Assembly: GCA_037137375.1 (NCBI GenBank)
Contig: JBAXKJ010000008.1
Span: 1-64,000, forward strand
Direction: 5' to 3'
DNA length: 64,000 bases
Origin: CAINVV01 sp037137375
GTDB taxonomy: Bacteria; Bacteroidota; Bacteroidia; Bacteroidales; Prolixibacteraceae
Shown here: positions 43,001-51,968 of the stretch, one piece after another
How the letters are laid out: every line of letters starts with the position of its first letter
Numbering within the stretch: the first letter of the stretch is position 1
Notes under the pieces: generated by a model
What the model was told of the DNA's origin: nothing
What the model saw: the letters and a program-made list of their open reading frames with translations, nothing else
Database searches by the model: none
Position numbers and translations under genes: made by a program

Positions 43001-44556
43001 TTTATTCGATTGAGGATTTGGCACAATTGATATTCGACCTAAAGAATGTCAATCCGAAAGCAAAAGTCTCTGTGAAACTGGTTTCTGAAACCGGCGTCGG
43101 AACCATTGCAGCAGGGGTGGCCAAGGGTTTTGCTGATATTATTATCCTGAGTGGTTGCGAAGGTGGAACAGGAGCTTCTCCAGCAAGTTCCATCAAGCAC
43201 GCCGGATTGCCCGCTGAATTTGGAATCGCTGAAACCCAGCAGACGCTGGTGATGAACAACCTGCGTGGCAGGGTCAAATTGCAGGTAGACGGTCAGTTGA
43301 AGACCGGCCGCGATGTGGTCATCATGGGAATGTTAGGGGCCGAGGAATTTGGTTTTTCCACAGGAGCGTTGATTTCCCTTGGATGTATCATGATGCGCAA
43401 GTGTCATCTAAATACCTGTCCAGCAGGTATTGCCACACAAAACAAAAACCTGCGCAAGCGATTCCTTGGAAGATCTCAATATGTAATCAACTATTTCCAA
43501 TTTATTGCAAGGGAAATTCGGGAATACATGGCAGAGATTGGCGTGCGAACCTTCGATGAGTTGGTTGGCCGAACCGATTTACTGGAGGCAAATCCTGAAG
43601 TGAGCAACTGGAAGATGAAGAACGTTAGCTTCACCAAATTCCTGCACATGCCGGAAGAGTCGAAAATTTATCCGATTCGAAATGTCCATCCGAATACCAA
43701 AGATCTGACTGATGTGCTGGATCGCACGCTGATCCGGGAAGCCAATAAGGCGATCAAGAGTGGGGAGAAAGTCTGGATCGGTCACAATATCAACAATGTG
43801 ATGCGGACGACCGGAGCCATGCTTTCAGGCGAAATCTCCAAAAGATACGGAGAAGTTGGACTACCAAAAGATACCATTAATTGCACTTTCAAGGGTTCTG
43901 CCGGACAGAGTTTTGGCGCTTTCCTGGTAAAGGGTGTCACCCTGAGACTGGAAGGAGACTCGAACGACTATCTTGGTAAAGGATTATCGGGAGGCAAGAT
44001 CATTGTTGTTCCGCCGATCGGAACCACTTTCGAGCCCCACAAGAATATCATCGTTGGAAACACCACACTTTATGGCGCTACCAGTGGAGAAGTTTATATC
44101 AAGGGTGTAGCCGGCGAACGTTTCTGTGTAAGAAATTCAGGTGCAAAGGCCGTTGTCGAAGGCACCGGGGATCACTGCTGCGAATATATGACGGGTGGGA
44201 GGACAGTTGTACTAGGCACGACCGGACGCAATTTCGCCGCGGGTATGAGCGGGGGTATCGCTTATGTGCTGGATGAAAATGGTGATTTTGATTATTACTG
44301 TAACAAGGGTCTTGTTGAACTGAGTGATCTGGAAGATAAAGCCGATGTTCAGGAACTTCAGGAGATGATCCAGAAGCACTTACTCTATACTCAGAGTCCG
44401 CAGGCCGAAAAAATACTGACCAACTGGGAGGAATATCTTCCGAAATTCGTGAAAGTAATACCACTTGAATACAAGAAAGTATTGAATGAGGCGAAACTGA
44501 AAGAGGTGAAAAGGAAGCTGGAGTTGGCTGAGGATGCGCCGAATATCAGGGAATAA
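40039..44556 (+). CDS. gltB: Glutamate synthase, large subunit
   Basis: This 1505-residue enzyme makes glutamate from 2-oxoglutarate and glutamine. After a short propeptide the nucleophile Cys is in EHDACGIGFVAHI (about 22). The glutaminase domain runs to about 430. The central and FMN domains include IILSGCEGGTGASPASSIKH and the Fe-S cysteines in CIMMRKCHLNTCPAGIATQ. The C-terminal beta-helix starts near 1240 (GSAGQSFGAFLVKGV). It is followed by gltD about 105 bases later across a TTAAAGG repeat. Confidence 0.97.
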   Translation: MEHKKFPTPVGLYDPAYEHDACGIGFVAHIKGAKSHDIVQRGLTVLLNMDHRGATSSDNKTGDGAGILLQMPHDFFLSQGISLPEPGQYGAGLVFLPIVEEEADFCVEVLNRFIEAEGLKLITWRNVPVDGSVIGEIARSTEPLIRQVFVRGNYEQDVLERKLYQARKQAERSVRESKLAGKNSFYLPSFSSKIMIYKGMFTPSQLRDYYKDLSHPEMKSAIALVHSRFSTNTFPTWDLAQPFRMIAHNGEINTIKGNRQWMHAREALLESALFGEDIDKLFPIIEPGKSDSASFDNTLEFLHMSGRSMPHSLCMMIPESFNEKNPIPESLKAFYEYHSTLMEPWDGPASMVFSDGRYIGGTLDRNGLRPSRYVITKNDLIVMGSEVGVQVFKPEEIKEKGRLRPGKLLLVDTQLGIIIPDKEVKADLSRRNPYINWLKENRLMLEDIVVKQRVSSNMGDQFGTYSKVFGYSKEDMQVLIKEMAETANEPTSSMGNDTPLAVFSDKPKRFFSYFRQLFAQVTNPPIDPIREGLVMSLTNYIGSLTSNILNETSIHAKLIKFDSPIITNTDLGKIKDLKLEVFTHATIPMVFPLKEGVEGFKKAFKKMLASAEKAVDEKKNFIILTDRNISEDMVPIPSLLSVAAVHHHLIKTKKRMQIGILVESAEPREVMHFALLLGYGASAINPYLAFAAIDHLIKNDEIKLPYSEARKNYIKAIDKGLLKILSKMGISTLRSYHGSQLFEAVGVSDDLIEEYFKGTSSRISGVGSKELFAEAVMFHKEAYSKDQKKVVFDSTGEYHYRNNGEHHAWNPESIALLQWATKTDSYDVFKKFSTLVDKQNQKPAFIRGALRWKSNPIPIDEVEPADAILKRFVTGAMSYGSISKEAHEALAIAMNEIGGRSNTGEGGEDPERFGTEKNSKIKQIASGRFGVTNNYLMNAEELQIKIAQGAKPGEGGQLPGFKVNKIIAKTRNSTPGITLISPPPHHDIYSIEDLAQLIFDLKNVNPKAKVSVKLVSETGVGTIAAGVAKGFADIIILSGCEGGTGASPASSIKHAGLPAEFGIAETQQTLVMNNLRGRVKLQVDGQLKTGRDVVIMGMLGAEEFGFSTGALISLGCIMMRKCHLNTCPAGIATQNKNLRKRFLGRSQYVINYFQFIAREIREYMAEIGVRTFDELVGRTDLLEANPEVSNWKMKNVSFTKFLHMPEESKIYPIRNVHPNTKDLTDVLDRTLIREANKAIKSGEKVWIGHNINNVMRTTGAMLSGEISKRYGEVGLPKDTINCTFKGSAGQSFGAFLVKGVTLRLEGDSNDYLGKGLSGGKIIVVPPIGTTFEPHKNIIVGNTTLYGATSGEVYIKGVAGERFCVRNSGAKAVVEGTGDHCCEYMTGGRTVVLGTTGRNFAAGMSGGIAYVLDENGDFDYYCNKGLVELSDLEDKADVQELQEMIQKHLLYTQSPQAEKILTNWEEYLPKFVKVIPLEYKKVLNEAKLKEVKRKLELAEDAPNIRE

Positions 44557-44607
44557 AGGATAAAGGTTAAAGGGGAAAGGTTAAAGGTTAAAGGATAGAG
44601 GGTAAAG
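44557..44607 (+). repeat. TTAAAGG tandem repeats between gltB and gltD
   Basis: This run of imperfect heptamers (GGATAAAGG, TTAAAGG, GGAAAGG, TTAAAGG, TTAAAGG) fills most of the gltB-gltD gap. Such runs can expand or contract and might change spacing within the operon. Confidence 0.6.
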
Positions 44608-44661
44608 GTGGGCCTGGGTGGCTGTCCTTCATCAAAGATTCAAGATTTAATAGCAAGAGAA

Positions 44662-46080
44662 ATGGGAAATCCAAAAGGTTTTATAGAGATAGAAAGAAAA
44701 ATTGGCGGATACAGGCCGGTGAGTGAACGAACAGGTGATTTTGGAGAAGTCGAACAGACTTTGGATGATCAGGACCGGATTAATCAAGCCTCGCGGTGTA
44801 TGGACTGCGGCATTCCATTTTGCCATTGGGCGTGTCCTGTAGGCAGTAACATACCAGAATGGCAAGATGCTGTTTACCATGGAAAGTGGGATGAGGCTTA
44901 CCAGATTCTGACCAAGACCAATAGTTTTCCTGAATTTACAGGCAGGGTTTGTCCGGCGCCATGCGAGAAATCGTGTGTGCTGGCTATCCATGATGAGTCT
45001 GTAACGATCAGGGAAAACGAGTGCGCTGTGGTGGAACATGCCTTCGATCTGAACCTGGTTCATCCGAACATTCCTGAAAAGAGAACCGGCAAAAAAATCG
45101 CGGTTGTAGGATCTGGTCCGGCCGGACTTTCAGTTGCCGATCTTCTTAATCAGGCTGGGCATACCGTAACAGTGTTTGAACAGGATAATGAGATCGGCGG
45201 ATTGCTTCGCTATGGAATTCCTGACTTCAAACTCAACAAGGGTATCATCGATCGTCGAATAGAACTATTTGTCAAAGAAGGGGTTATCTTCAAGACCAAC
45301 ATCACGGTCGGTGTACACATCACAGAAAAGCAATTACTGGAAGATTTTGACGCAGTATGCCTGGCTTGTGGTGCCATGAAACCCCGGGATCTGAGCAATA
45401 CACCCGGAAGGGAATTGAAAGGAATTTATTTTGCAATGGACTTTCTGAAGCAACAAAATAAAGTCGTAAAAGGAGAGACAATTCCTGACACCTTACATAT
45501 TCATGCCAAGGACAAGAAAGTGCTGGTGATTGGCGGCGGAGATACTGGTTCAGATTGTGTCGGTACGTCGATCCGTCAGAAGGCGCATTCAGTGGTCCAG
45601 ATCGAAATTCTAGACAAACCTTCAGAAACCAGATCCGAAGATAATCCATGGCCTTACTGGCCCAACACGCTACGTACTTCCAGTTCTCATTTGGAAGGTT
45701 GTGAGCGGCGCTGGTCGTTGAATACCCGACGTTTCATCGGCGAGAATGGCGTTCTGAAGGCAGTTGAAGTTGTCAAAGTTGAATGGACAAATAACAAGGG
45801 GCAAATGTCGATGAGGGAGATTCCGGGTACGGAAGAGATCATTGAGACAGACCTTGTGATGTTATCGCTTGGGTTCTTATCCCCTGTACATGAAGGATTG
45901 CTCGACAAGCTGAAGGTAGAATACGATGCCCGGGGTAATGTCAAAGCGCAAGATTTTGCAACCAGTGTAGATAAAATTTTTGTGGCTGGTGATGCAACCC
46001 GCGGTGCAAGTTTGGTAGTTCATGCCATCCGCTCCGGCCGGGATGCTGCGCTGAAAATCAATGAATTTGTTTCTAAATAA
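44662..46080 (+). CDS. gltD: Glutamate synthase, small subunit
   Basis: This is a 472-residue flavoprotein. The N-terminal Fe-S region has cysteines in CMDCGIPFCHWACPVGSNIPEW and CPAPCEKSCVL. The FAD site is VVGSGPAGLSVADLL, the NADPH site IGGGDTGSDCVGTS, and the end carries VFVAGDATRG-type FVAGDATRGASLVVHAI. It passes electrons from NADPH to GltB. I chose the ATG at 44662 (MGNPKGFIEIERK), since the longer frame starts inside a repeat. Confidence 0.95.
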   Translation: MGNPKGFIEIERKIGGYRPVSERTGDFGEVEQTLDDQDRINQASRCMDCGIPFCHWACPVGSNIPEWQDAVYHGKWDEAYQILTKTNSFPEFTGRVCPAPCEKSCVLAIHDESVTIRENECAVVEHAFDLNLVHPNIPEKRTGKKIAVVGSGPAGLSVADLLNQAGHTVTVFEQDNEIGGLLRYGIPDFKLNKGIIDRRIELFVKEGVIFKTNITVGVHITEKQLLEDFDAVCLACGAMKPRDLSNTPGRELKGIYFAMDFLKQQNKVVKGETIPDTLHIHAKDKKVLVIGGGDTGSDCVGTSIRQKAHSVVQIEILDKPSETRSEDNPWPYWPNTLRTSSSHLEGCERRWSLNTRRFIGENGVLKAVEVVKVEWTNNKGQMSMREIPGTEEIIETDLVMLSLGFLSPVHEGLLDKLKVEYDARGNVKAQDFATSVDKIFVAGDATRGASLVVHAIRSGRDAALKINEFVSK

Positions 46081-46099
46081 AACATCCACCCACTTAATT

Positions 46100-46140
46100 C
46101 AACAAACCCCGTTATTTGCATGATGGGGTTTGTTGTTTCT
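46100..46140 (+). terminator. Terminator after gltD
   Basis: CAACAAACCCC (46100-46110) and GGGGTTTGTTG (46125-46135) form a perfect stem with a 14-base loop, followed by TTTCT. Confidence 0.8.
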
Positions 46141-46239
46141 CTGCAAATTTTGGATATTTTTGGCGGTCCTGAAAAGGAGTAATCTTTCGCAATTCCAAAC
46201 TATTGCCACGGATAAATCATCGAATTGAAAAAAATCATC

Positions 46240-48840
46240 ATGAGAAAGAATCTGTTCACGCTTTTTGTTGTATTCACTTTAACTTTGGTGAATTACTGTC
46301 TTTTTGCCCAGAATAAACCCATTGAAAACGCCGACTACCGGCTGGCCGAAAGGTTCTCGCCGACTAAGATCAGCAAGATGGTTTTCAGCACCTCCGTAAA
46401 TCCAAGATGGTTGAAAACCGGCGATCAGTTCTGGTTCCCCGATACTACTTCCGAAGGGGTCACTTTCTATCTGGTTGATCTGGAAAAACGCACCAAGACC
46501 CTGCTGTTTGACAACCACAAAATGGCTTCCATGCTGACGAAAATCACAAAGGATCCATATGACTGGCAGCATCTGCCCCCAATTAAGCTAAAGTTTAAGA
46601 AGAACGATACGGTCTTTCAGTTCGATGTAACCAGCAGTCAGGATGAAGAGAAGAAGAAGGAGCCGGCAGCCGCAGCTAAATCTGCCACTGGCAAGAAAGA
46701 TTCCGTTGTAGTTGTGAAGGATAGTCTTTTGTCCAAAAAAACTGCAAAAAGTCCCATTGACAAGGAAAAAGACAAAGTCAAAAAGAAAGTTTTCCACCTC
46801 GAATATAACCTGAAGACAAATGAGCTAACGGTCAATAAGGATTGGAAAGAAGAGAAGGACAATCCCGATTGGGCCAGCATATCCCCAAACGGCGAATATG
46901 TTTTCTTTGGGCGCGATTATAACCTCTGGTGGATGGATAAAGAAAATTTCCAGAAGGCGAAGAAAGATGATAAGGATTCTACTATTGTCGAGCACCAGTT
47001 GACGACCGATGGTGTTAAAGATTATAGTTACGGGGGCGGCTTTACGGCAGCTGCAAATGATGATGAGAAGAAAATCAAAGAGGAGAAGAAGAAACGAAGG
47101 GGTGCGTTTATCAGCTGGTCGCGTGATTCCAAAAAATTCGCGATGGTTAGGACGGACAGCAGAAAAGTAAAGGATTTGTGGGTCATCAATGTATTGAAGG
47201 AACCCCGTCCGGAGCTGGAAACCTATAAGTACGAGATGCCTGGAGAGAAAGAGTCTCCTCAGGATGAACTGTGGGTTTTTGATATAGCCACCAAGAAAGG
47301 GAAAAAATTTACTGTCGACCAATTTAAGGATCAGACGTTATCCATTCACAGGGCCAATCTCACCAACAAGGAAAGACTGGAAGACTATGTTCCAAGCACC
47401 TGGTTGTCTGAAACTTCTGATAAATTATATTTTACACGCAAGAGCCGCGATCTTTACCGGACAGATGTCTGCAGCCTTAATACTGAAACCGGTGAGACAA
47501 AAGTACTGATTGAAGAACGGATGAATACTTACATCGAGACCAAAAGATTATTCACCTTAAACGGTGGCAAGGAACTCATCCACTGGTCGGAGCGGGACGG
47601 CTGGGGTCATTATTACCTCTATGACGACAATGGCAACCTGAAGAATCAGATTACCTCCGGTCCTTGGCATTGCGGAGATATTGTGAAACTGGATGAAAAA
47701 AGCAGGGTACTCTATTTCATTGCCAATGGTCGCGAGAGTGGCGAAAATCCGTATTATGAGCATTTGTACAGGATCAACCTGGACGGAACCGGCCTGCAAT
47801 TGCTAAATCCCGGCAATTTCACACATGATATGGACATGAGTGATTCCTTCAAATATTTCGTTGATAATTTCTCGAGGGTGAACACGATCCCCAAAACTGA
47901 ATTACGGGATAATACAGGAAAGCTGGTAATGGACCTTGCGACAGCCGATTTGCGGAGTCTTTTCCAGGCAGGTTATAAGTTCCCAGAGCCCTTCAAGGCT
48001 AAAGCGGCAGACGGTATCACGGATATTTACGGTGTGATGTACAAACCCTTCAATTTCGATTCAACGAAACTTTATCCATTGATCGAATACGTCTATCCTG
48101 GCCCTCAAACCGAAGCTGTCAATGCAGCTTTTTCCAGTCGGATGGATCGGACCGATCGTTTGGCACAGGTTGGATTTATAGTGATTACGCTCGGCAACAG
48201 GGGAGGTAATCCAAACCGTTCCAAATGGTATCACAATTACGGGTATGGCGATTTAAGGGATTATGGCCTGGCCGATAAAAAATACGTAGCCGAAGAACTA
48301 GCCGACCGTTACAAATTCATCGACATTACCAAGGTTGGGATTACCGGTCACTCCGGTGGAGGATTCATGTCGACCGCCGCCTTGTGTCAGTACCCTGATT
48401 TCTTTAAAGTTGCAGTTAGCGCTTCGGGGAACCACGAGAACAATATCTACAACCGTTGGTGGAGTGAGACACATAATGGTGTCAAGGAGAATGTCAGCGA
48501 CAGTGGTGAGACTCAGTTCGTTTATGATATCGAAAAGAATTCACAACTTGCAAAGAACCTGAAAGGCAAATTATTGCTGATGACCGGCGATATCGACAAC
48601 AATGTTCATGCAGGAAATACTATCAGGATGGCGAATGCCCTGATTAGAGCCAATAAACGGTTCGACTTCTTCCTCATGCCCGGACAACGACATGCATACG
48701 GAGAATTTACCGAGTATTCCTTCTGGATGAGGGCCGATTATTTCAGCAAGTACCTCATCGGCGATTCCTCCATCAGCACAGATATTTTTGAAATGAATCG
48801 GGAGACTAAAGCAACTCCCAGCAAGAAGACTTCAAATTAA
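46240..48840 (+). CDS. Exported S9 prolyl oligopeptidase-family peptidase (DPP IV type)
   Basis: This is an 866-residue exported peptidase with a signal peptide (LFTLFVVFTLTLVNYCLFA). Residues about 60-600 form a beta-propeller, and 620-866 form the hydrolase. The triad is Ser in GHSGGGFMST, Asp in TGDIDNNVHAGNT and His in GQRHAYGEFT. A Lys- and Ala-rich insert (about 135-190, KKKEPAAAAKSATGKKD) lies in the propeller and is unusual. It removes N-terminal dipeptides in relatives. It probably degrades proteins in the periplasm. Confidence 0.88.
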   Translation: MRKNLFTLFVVFTLTLVNYCLFAQNKPIENADYRLAERFSPTKISKMVFSTSVNPRWLKTGDQFWFPDTTSEGVTFYLVDLEKRTKTLLFDNHKMASMLTKITKDPYDWQHLPPIKLKFKKNDTVFQFDVTSSQDEEKKKEPAAAAKSATGKKDSVVVVKDSLLSKKTAKSPIDKEKDKVKKKVFHLEYNLKTNELTVNKDWKEEKDNPDWASISPNGEYVFFGRDYNLWWMDKENFQKAKKDDKDSTIVEHQLTTDGVKDYSYGGGFTAAANDDEKKIKEEKKKRRGAFISWSRDSKKFAMVRTDSRKVKDLWVINVLKEPRPELETYKYEMPGEKESPQDELWVFDIATKKGKKFTVDQFKDQTLSIHRANLTNKERLEDYVPSTWLSETSDKLYFTRKSRDLYRTDVCSLNTETGETKVLIEERMNTYIETKRLFTLNGGKELIHWSERDGWGHYYLYDDNGNLKNQITSGPWHCGDIVKLDEKSRVLYFIANGRESGENPYYEHLYRINLDGTGLQLLNPGNFTHDMDMSDSFKYFVDNFSRVNTIPKTELRDNTGKLVMDLATADLRSLFQAGYKFPEPFKAKAADGITDIYGVMYKPFNFDSTKLYPLIEYVYPGPQTEAVNAAFSSRMDRTDRLAQVGFIVITLGNRGGNPNRSKWYHNYGYGDLRDYGLADKKYVAEELADRYKFIDITKVGITGHSGGGFMSTAALCQYPDFFKVAVSASGNHENNIYNRWWSETHNGVKENVSDSGETQFVYDIEKNSQLAKNLKGKLLLMTGDIDNNVHAGNTIRMANALIRANKRFDFFLMPGQRHAYGEFTEYSFWMRADYFSKYLIGDSSISTDIFEMNRETKATPSKKTSN

Positions 48841-49631
48841 AATACTATCCTGATTCCTGCCCCACCCGCAGAGACGATGAAATTATAATTGATTTCACGG
48901 CGGTCAATTCCGACTGATTCGTTACCACCAAATCTTTCGTGGTAACGTTTTAGTTCCTTCTTTGCCCGTAATGGTTGCGTCCAGATTTGTGACTCTGAGA
49001 TGACGCAATTGAGGGCGAAGTTAGCGACACCATCCCACACCGTGCGGTGAAATCCGATCCAGGTAACCAGTCCGCTGGCCAGATTGACTCCCAGCGAGGG
49101 TAGATGAGCCTTCCATTTACGGGATTCAATTTCCAAAGCAGACCTGTCGGTCAGGAACTTTTCCATCTGGGTCATCTTACTCAATCGTTCGGCTGAAGTC
49201 CCTTCTGGCAACTGACTGAATTTTACGGCAAAATGTTGTGGCTGATAGGTAGAAACGAACTGGCCGATCAACCCCAGAAAGGTAGTAGCTGCGCCGGTTG
49301 CCATGTCCTGCCTTAAGGTGGTTTCCTGACTCGAATACCAGACTGCACCCTGACCGGCAGTCAGAACGCTGTATCCGGCTAGCCAGCCATACCACCATTG
49401 AATAGTTCCCTTCTGGTCGTTGCTGATACTCTTTTGCAGGAAGTCAATTCTTTGGTGCACGATAGCATCAGGCATATCCTGCGCTTCTGCAAACGAGGAA
49501 AAGAAGGCCATCACAACTATCATGGTAATAAGCCTGCAAAATTTATCGATGGGTCGGAAAGCCCAAGACCTTGCTGCTAAAATAGAAAGCATGTGAGATA
49601 GCCGGGATGAAGCCAGATAATTTAGTTGCAT
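48837..49631 (-). CDS. Exported or membrane protein of unknown function
   Basis: This 264-residue frame contains a hydrophobic segment (about 33-49, LITMIVVMAFFSSFAEAQ) that ends like a signal peptide, so the true start may be an internal Met near 37. Later, hydrophobic stretches around GTIQWWYGWLAGYSVLTAG and FLGLIGQFVSTY suggest membrane association. No family is recognised. It lies two bases after the MFS gene and overlaps the end of the convergent peptidase gene by four bases. Operon context suggests a link with the transporter. Confidence 0.6.
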   Translation of the reverse strand: MQLNYLASSRLSHMLSILAARSWAFRPIDKFCRLITMIVVMAFFSSFAEAQDMPDAIVHQRIDFLQKSISNDQKGTIQWWYGWLAGYSVLTAGQGAVWYSSQETTLRQDMATGAATTFLGLIGQFVSTYQPQHFAVKFSQLPEGTSAERLSKMTQMEKFLTDRSALEIESRKWKAHLPSLGVNLASGLVTWIGFHRTVWDGVANFALNCVISESQIWTQPLRAKKELKRYHERFGGNESVGIDRREINYNFIVSAGGAGIRIVF

Positions 49632-49633
49632 TA

Positions 49634-50911
49634 CTACTTGCTGAGAGGTGATTGATTATGTGCCGTTTCAACTTGCAATTTCTGGTCGGCAACCGGTCCT
49701 GTGGCTGTTAGGATTTTGGACTCTTTCAGCCGGGCAGAAAGAAGAAAACTAAATATCATCAGGCCAATGAGGACCATCAGTGGGTAGGTCATGGAGCCTG
49801 TTGCTTCCGATTTGAAGCCATCCATGCCGAAGATAAAAGCGATCCCCGAAACCTGACCCATCAGAAGCAACCAACCGTTTGAAGCACCTTCTGAAGCCGG
49901 GAAGGTTATTTCCGCACCATATTGGAAGCCGATGGGTCCGGAGCTTAGCAGGAAAAATCCGAGCATAGCGCCGAAAGTAAGTAAAAGGGGATAGCTGGTG
50001 GCGAAGGTGATTCCTATCAATCCGATGGTTGCCCCAGCCAGGGCAATCATTATAAATGGGGTCCTTCGACGATAATAATCTGATAAAAAGGGCATTATGA
50101 GGGCTCCGACGATGCCGCCGGCTATCATAGCGCCTCCGGTATTCCCGGCTTGCACGGCAGTAAATCCACGGGGCATCATGATATTTTCAATCCAGGTGGT
50201 TACACTGTTGAAAACACCCAATCCAATGAAGAAGATGATCATCAGCAACCAGAAATCACGGGATTTGAACATCATCCGGAATCCATCCATCGCCAGCGCC
50301 CGCTCTTCACCGTGTGCTTCGCAAGGTGGTGTCGGAGGTGCATTCCTTGAAAAAACCAAGAATATTACTGCTATTACGGCTGCACCTATGCCGTAAATAT
50401 TCATCATCCCTATCAGTCCGTTGGAGGTGAAAAGGACTGGAGTGACGACCATTCCTGCTAATATTCCGATATACATGGACAAGGTGCCGAGTCCGGCAGC
50501 AGTGGCGCGTTCCTCCATGGGAAACCAAAGGGCAGAAAGTTTTGTAATTGAATTCAGCAAGAAAGGCTGGCCGATGGCGATGCCAATCTGAGCCATCAAG
50601 ACCATGTTAAAATCGGCTCCGGCCCAGCCACGCATCAGACCAAACGCGCCAGTAAGTAAAGCTCCAATACCGGCACCAATTTTTATCCCGTAGGTATCAA
50701 TGATCCAGGAGGCAGGTATAGACACCACCATGTAGACAATCATGAATGACATGGAGAGAATCCCAATCATCAAATCGGAAACTTTAAAGAACGAAGAAGC
50801 GTCGACCGTTATTGGAGCAAAAGTAATCCACAAGACCTGGTTAGCCGCCACCATTACCATGAATAACGCCAGCATCACCCAGCGGTACCCGTAAACTTTG
50901 TATTTAGTCAT
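49634..50911 (-). CDS. MFS transporter
   Basis: This 425-residue transporter has about twelve hydrophobic helices. The cytoplasmic loop carries the family-type DTYGIKIGAGIGALL and DYYRRRTPF. The long first helix WVMLALFMVMVAANQVLWITF is similar to the FLVCR-like (SLC49) group, whose substrates include heme or choline, so the substrate is uncertain. It is the first gene of a two-gene minus-strand operon. A TAAATTTG -7 box lies at 50941-50934. Confidence 0.82.
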   Translation of the reverse strand: MTKYKVYGYRWVMLALFMVMVAANQVLWITFAPITVDASSFFKVSDLMIGILSMSFMIVYMVVSIPASWIIDTYGIKIGAGIGALLTGAFGLMRGWAGADFNMVLMAQIGIAIGQPFLLNSITKLSALWFPMEERATAAGLGTLSMYIGILAGMVVTPVLFTSNGLIGMMNIYGIGAAVIAVIFLVFSRNAPPTPPCEAHGEERALAMDGFRMMFKSRDFWLLMIIFFIGLGVFNSVTTWIENIMMPRGFTAVQAGNTGGAMIAGGIVGALIMPFLSDYYRRRTPFIMIALAGATIGLIGITFATSYPLLLTFGAMLGFFLLSSGPIGFQYGAEITFPASEGASNGWLLLMGQVSGIAFIFGMDGFKSEATGSMTYPLMVLIGLMIFSFLLSARLKESKILTATGPVADQKLQVETAHNQSPLSK

Positions 50912-50933
50912 TTTGGAAGTTTTGCATTTATTA

Positions 50934-50941
50934 CAAATTTA
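50934..50941 (-). promoter_or_regulatory. -7 box of the MFS operon
   Basis: The minus strand reads TAAATTTG, an exact TAnnTTTG match 23 bases before the ATG. Confidence 0.5.
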
Positions 50942-51364
50942 ATACAATATTACACTTAGAGGATACAGTCCTCAATCGGAATCTTTAATGCTACGAGCAT
51001 GTGTTAGGAAAATTAATGCAAGCTGGTAAACAAAAAATTGCAAAATAAAAAAGTAATCCATTAAACAGGAACTGGGCTTGATTGAGTCTCTCCAATTAAA
51101 TTATCAGGTGGAATTCTTACATATTACAAACAATTTGGAAATTTTTCATTTGTCAAATCAAGTTTAGTTAAGCCATTCTAATTGTGAATTTCGCCATTAT
51201 CCTACATGTGCCATAGTGTTTTATGATCCCAACAGTTGCAGTTAGGAGCAATGGTCCTGTCCTAATTATACAATAATTCAAAAACATTAACGAAAAAATT
51301 TGTATAACTTAAAAATAATTCGTATAATTAATTAATACACAAGATCTAACTAAATTAGACAATC
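50942..51364. other. Gene-free AT-rich stretch at the edge of the accessory island
   Basis: About 420 bases hold no frame longer than a few dozen codons that I trust. It contains AT-rich runs before the start at 51365. Apart from promoters for the flanking divergent genes I recognise nothing in it. Confidence 0.5.
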
Positions 51365-51934
51365 ATGGAGATTATTTGTCATCAACTTTGTAAAGAAACT
51401 TATTATGTTCCTAATTGGCCTATTAAACATTTATTCTTAGGAACATTTAATACAGAGGGAGGGGAAAAAGTTCATTATTATTATGGGAGAGTAACAGGTG
51501 AAAAAGGTAATAAAACATGGAAACTTTTGTCGGAAATCTTCAATACGACTTTTGATCCAAGAAGTCCTCTATTTTTTGATGTGTTAAAAAATTATCGGAT
51601 TGGATGTATAGATTTAATTCATAGTGTAGAAATTGATGAATCAAAAACTGAATTAGTGATAGGGAAAGGATATAAAGACACCATAATTATTAATAATAAG
51701 GTAAAACGTATTTACAACACCTCAGAGATTCTAAGAATTATTGCCAATAATCCAGGAGCAAAAATTTATTCGACTTGGGGTAAAGGTCCATCTCTTAAAA
51801 ATTGGATAACAGAAGTAAGTAAAATTGAAAATGTAATTAAACTAGTTTCACCTAGTATGGCTGCTTGGGTTCCAAAAGGAACTAATAAATTTGAATTCAT
51901 GCTGTCTGACTGGAAGTCAAAGATTATTATATAG
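51365..51934 (+). CDS. Uracil-DNA-glycosylase-superfamily-like protein
   Basis: This is a 189-residue protein. WPIKHLFLGTFNTEGGEKVHYYYGR followed by NKTWKLLSEIF resembles the N-terminal active-site region of the TDG/HDG branch of uracil-DNA glycosylases (FLGTFP-type strand, YYYGHPRNRFW-type motif). The later SPSMAAW may match the second catalytic loop. It may excise damaged bases, but the motifs are degenerate and a non-repair role is possible. It is the first gene of an AT-rich island. Confidence 0.6.
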   Translation: MEIICHQLCKETYYVPNWPIKHLFLGTFNTEGGEKVHYYYGRVTGEKGNKTWKLLSEIFNTTFDPRSPLFFDVLKNYRIGCIDLIHSVEIDESKTELVIGKGYKDTIIINNKVKRIYNTSEILRIIANNPGAKIYSTWGKGPSLKNWITEVSKIENVIKLVSPSMAAWVPKGTNKFEFMLSDWKSKIII

Positions 51935-51968
51935 CTGTAAATCTGTATTTTGATCATTATCATATTGA

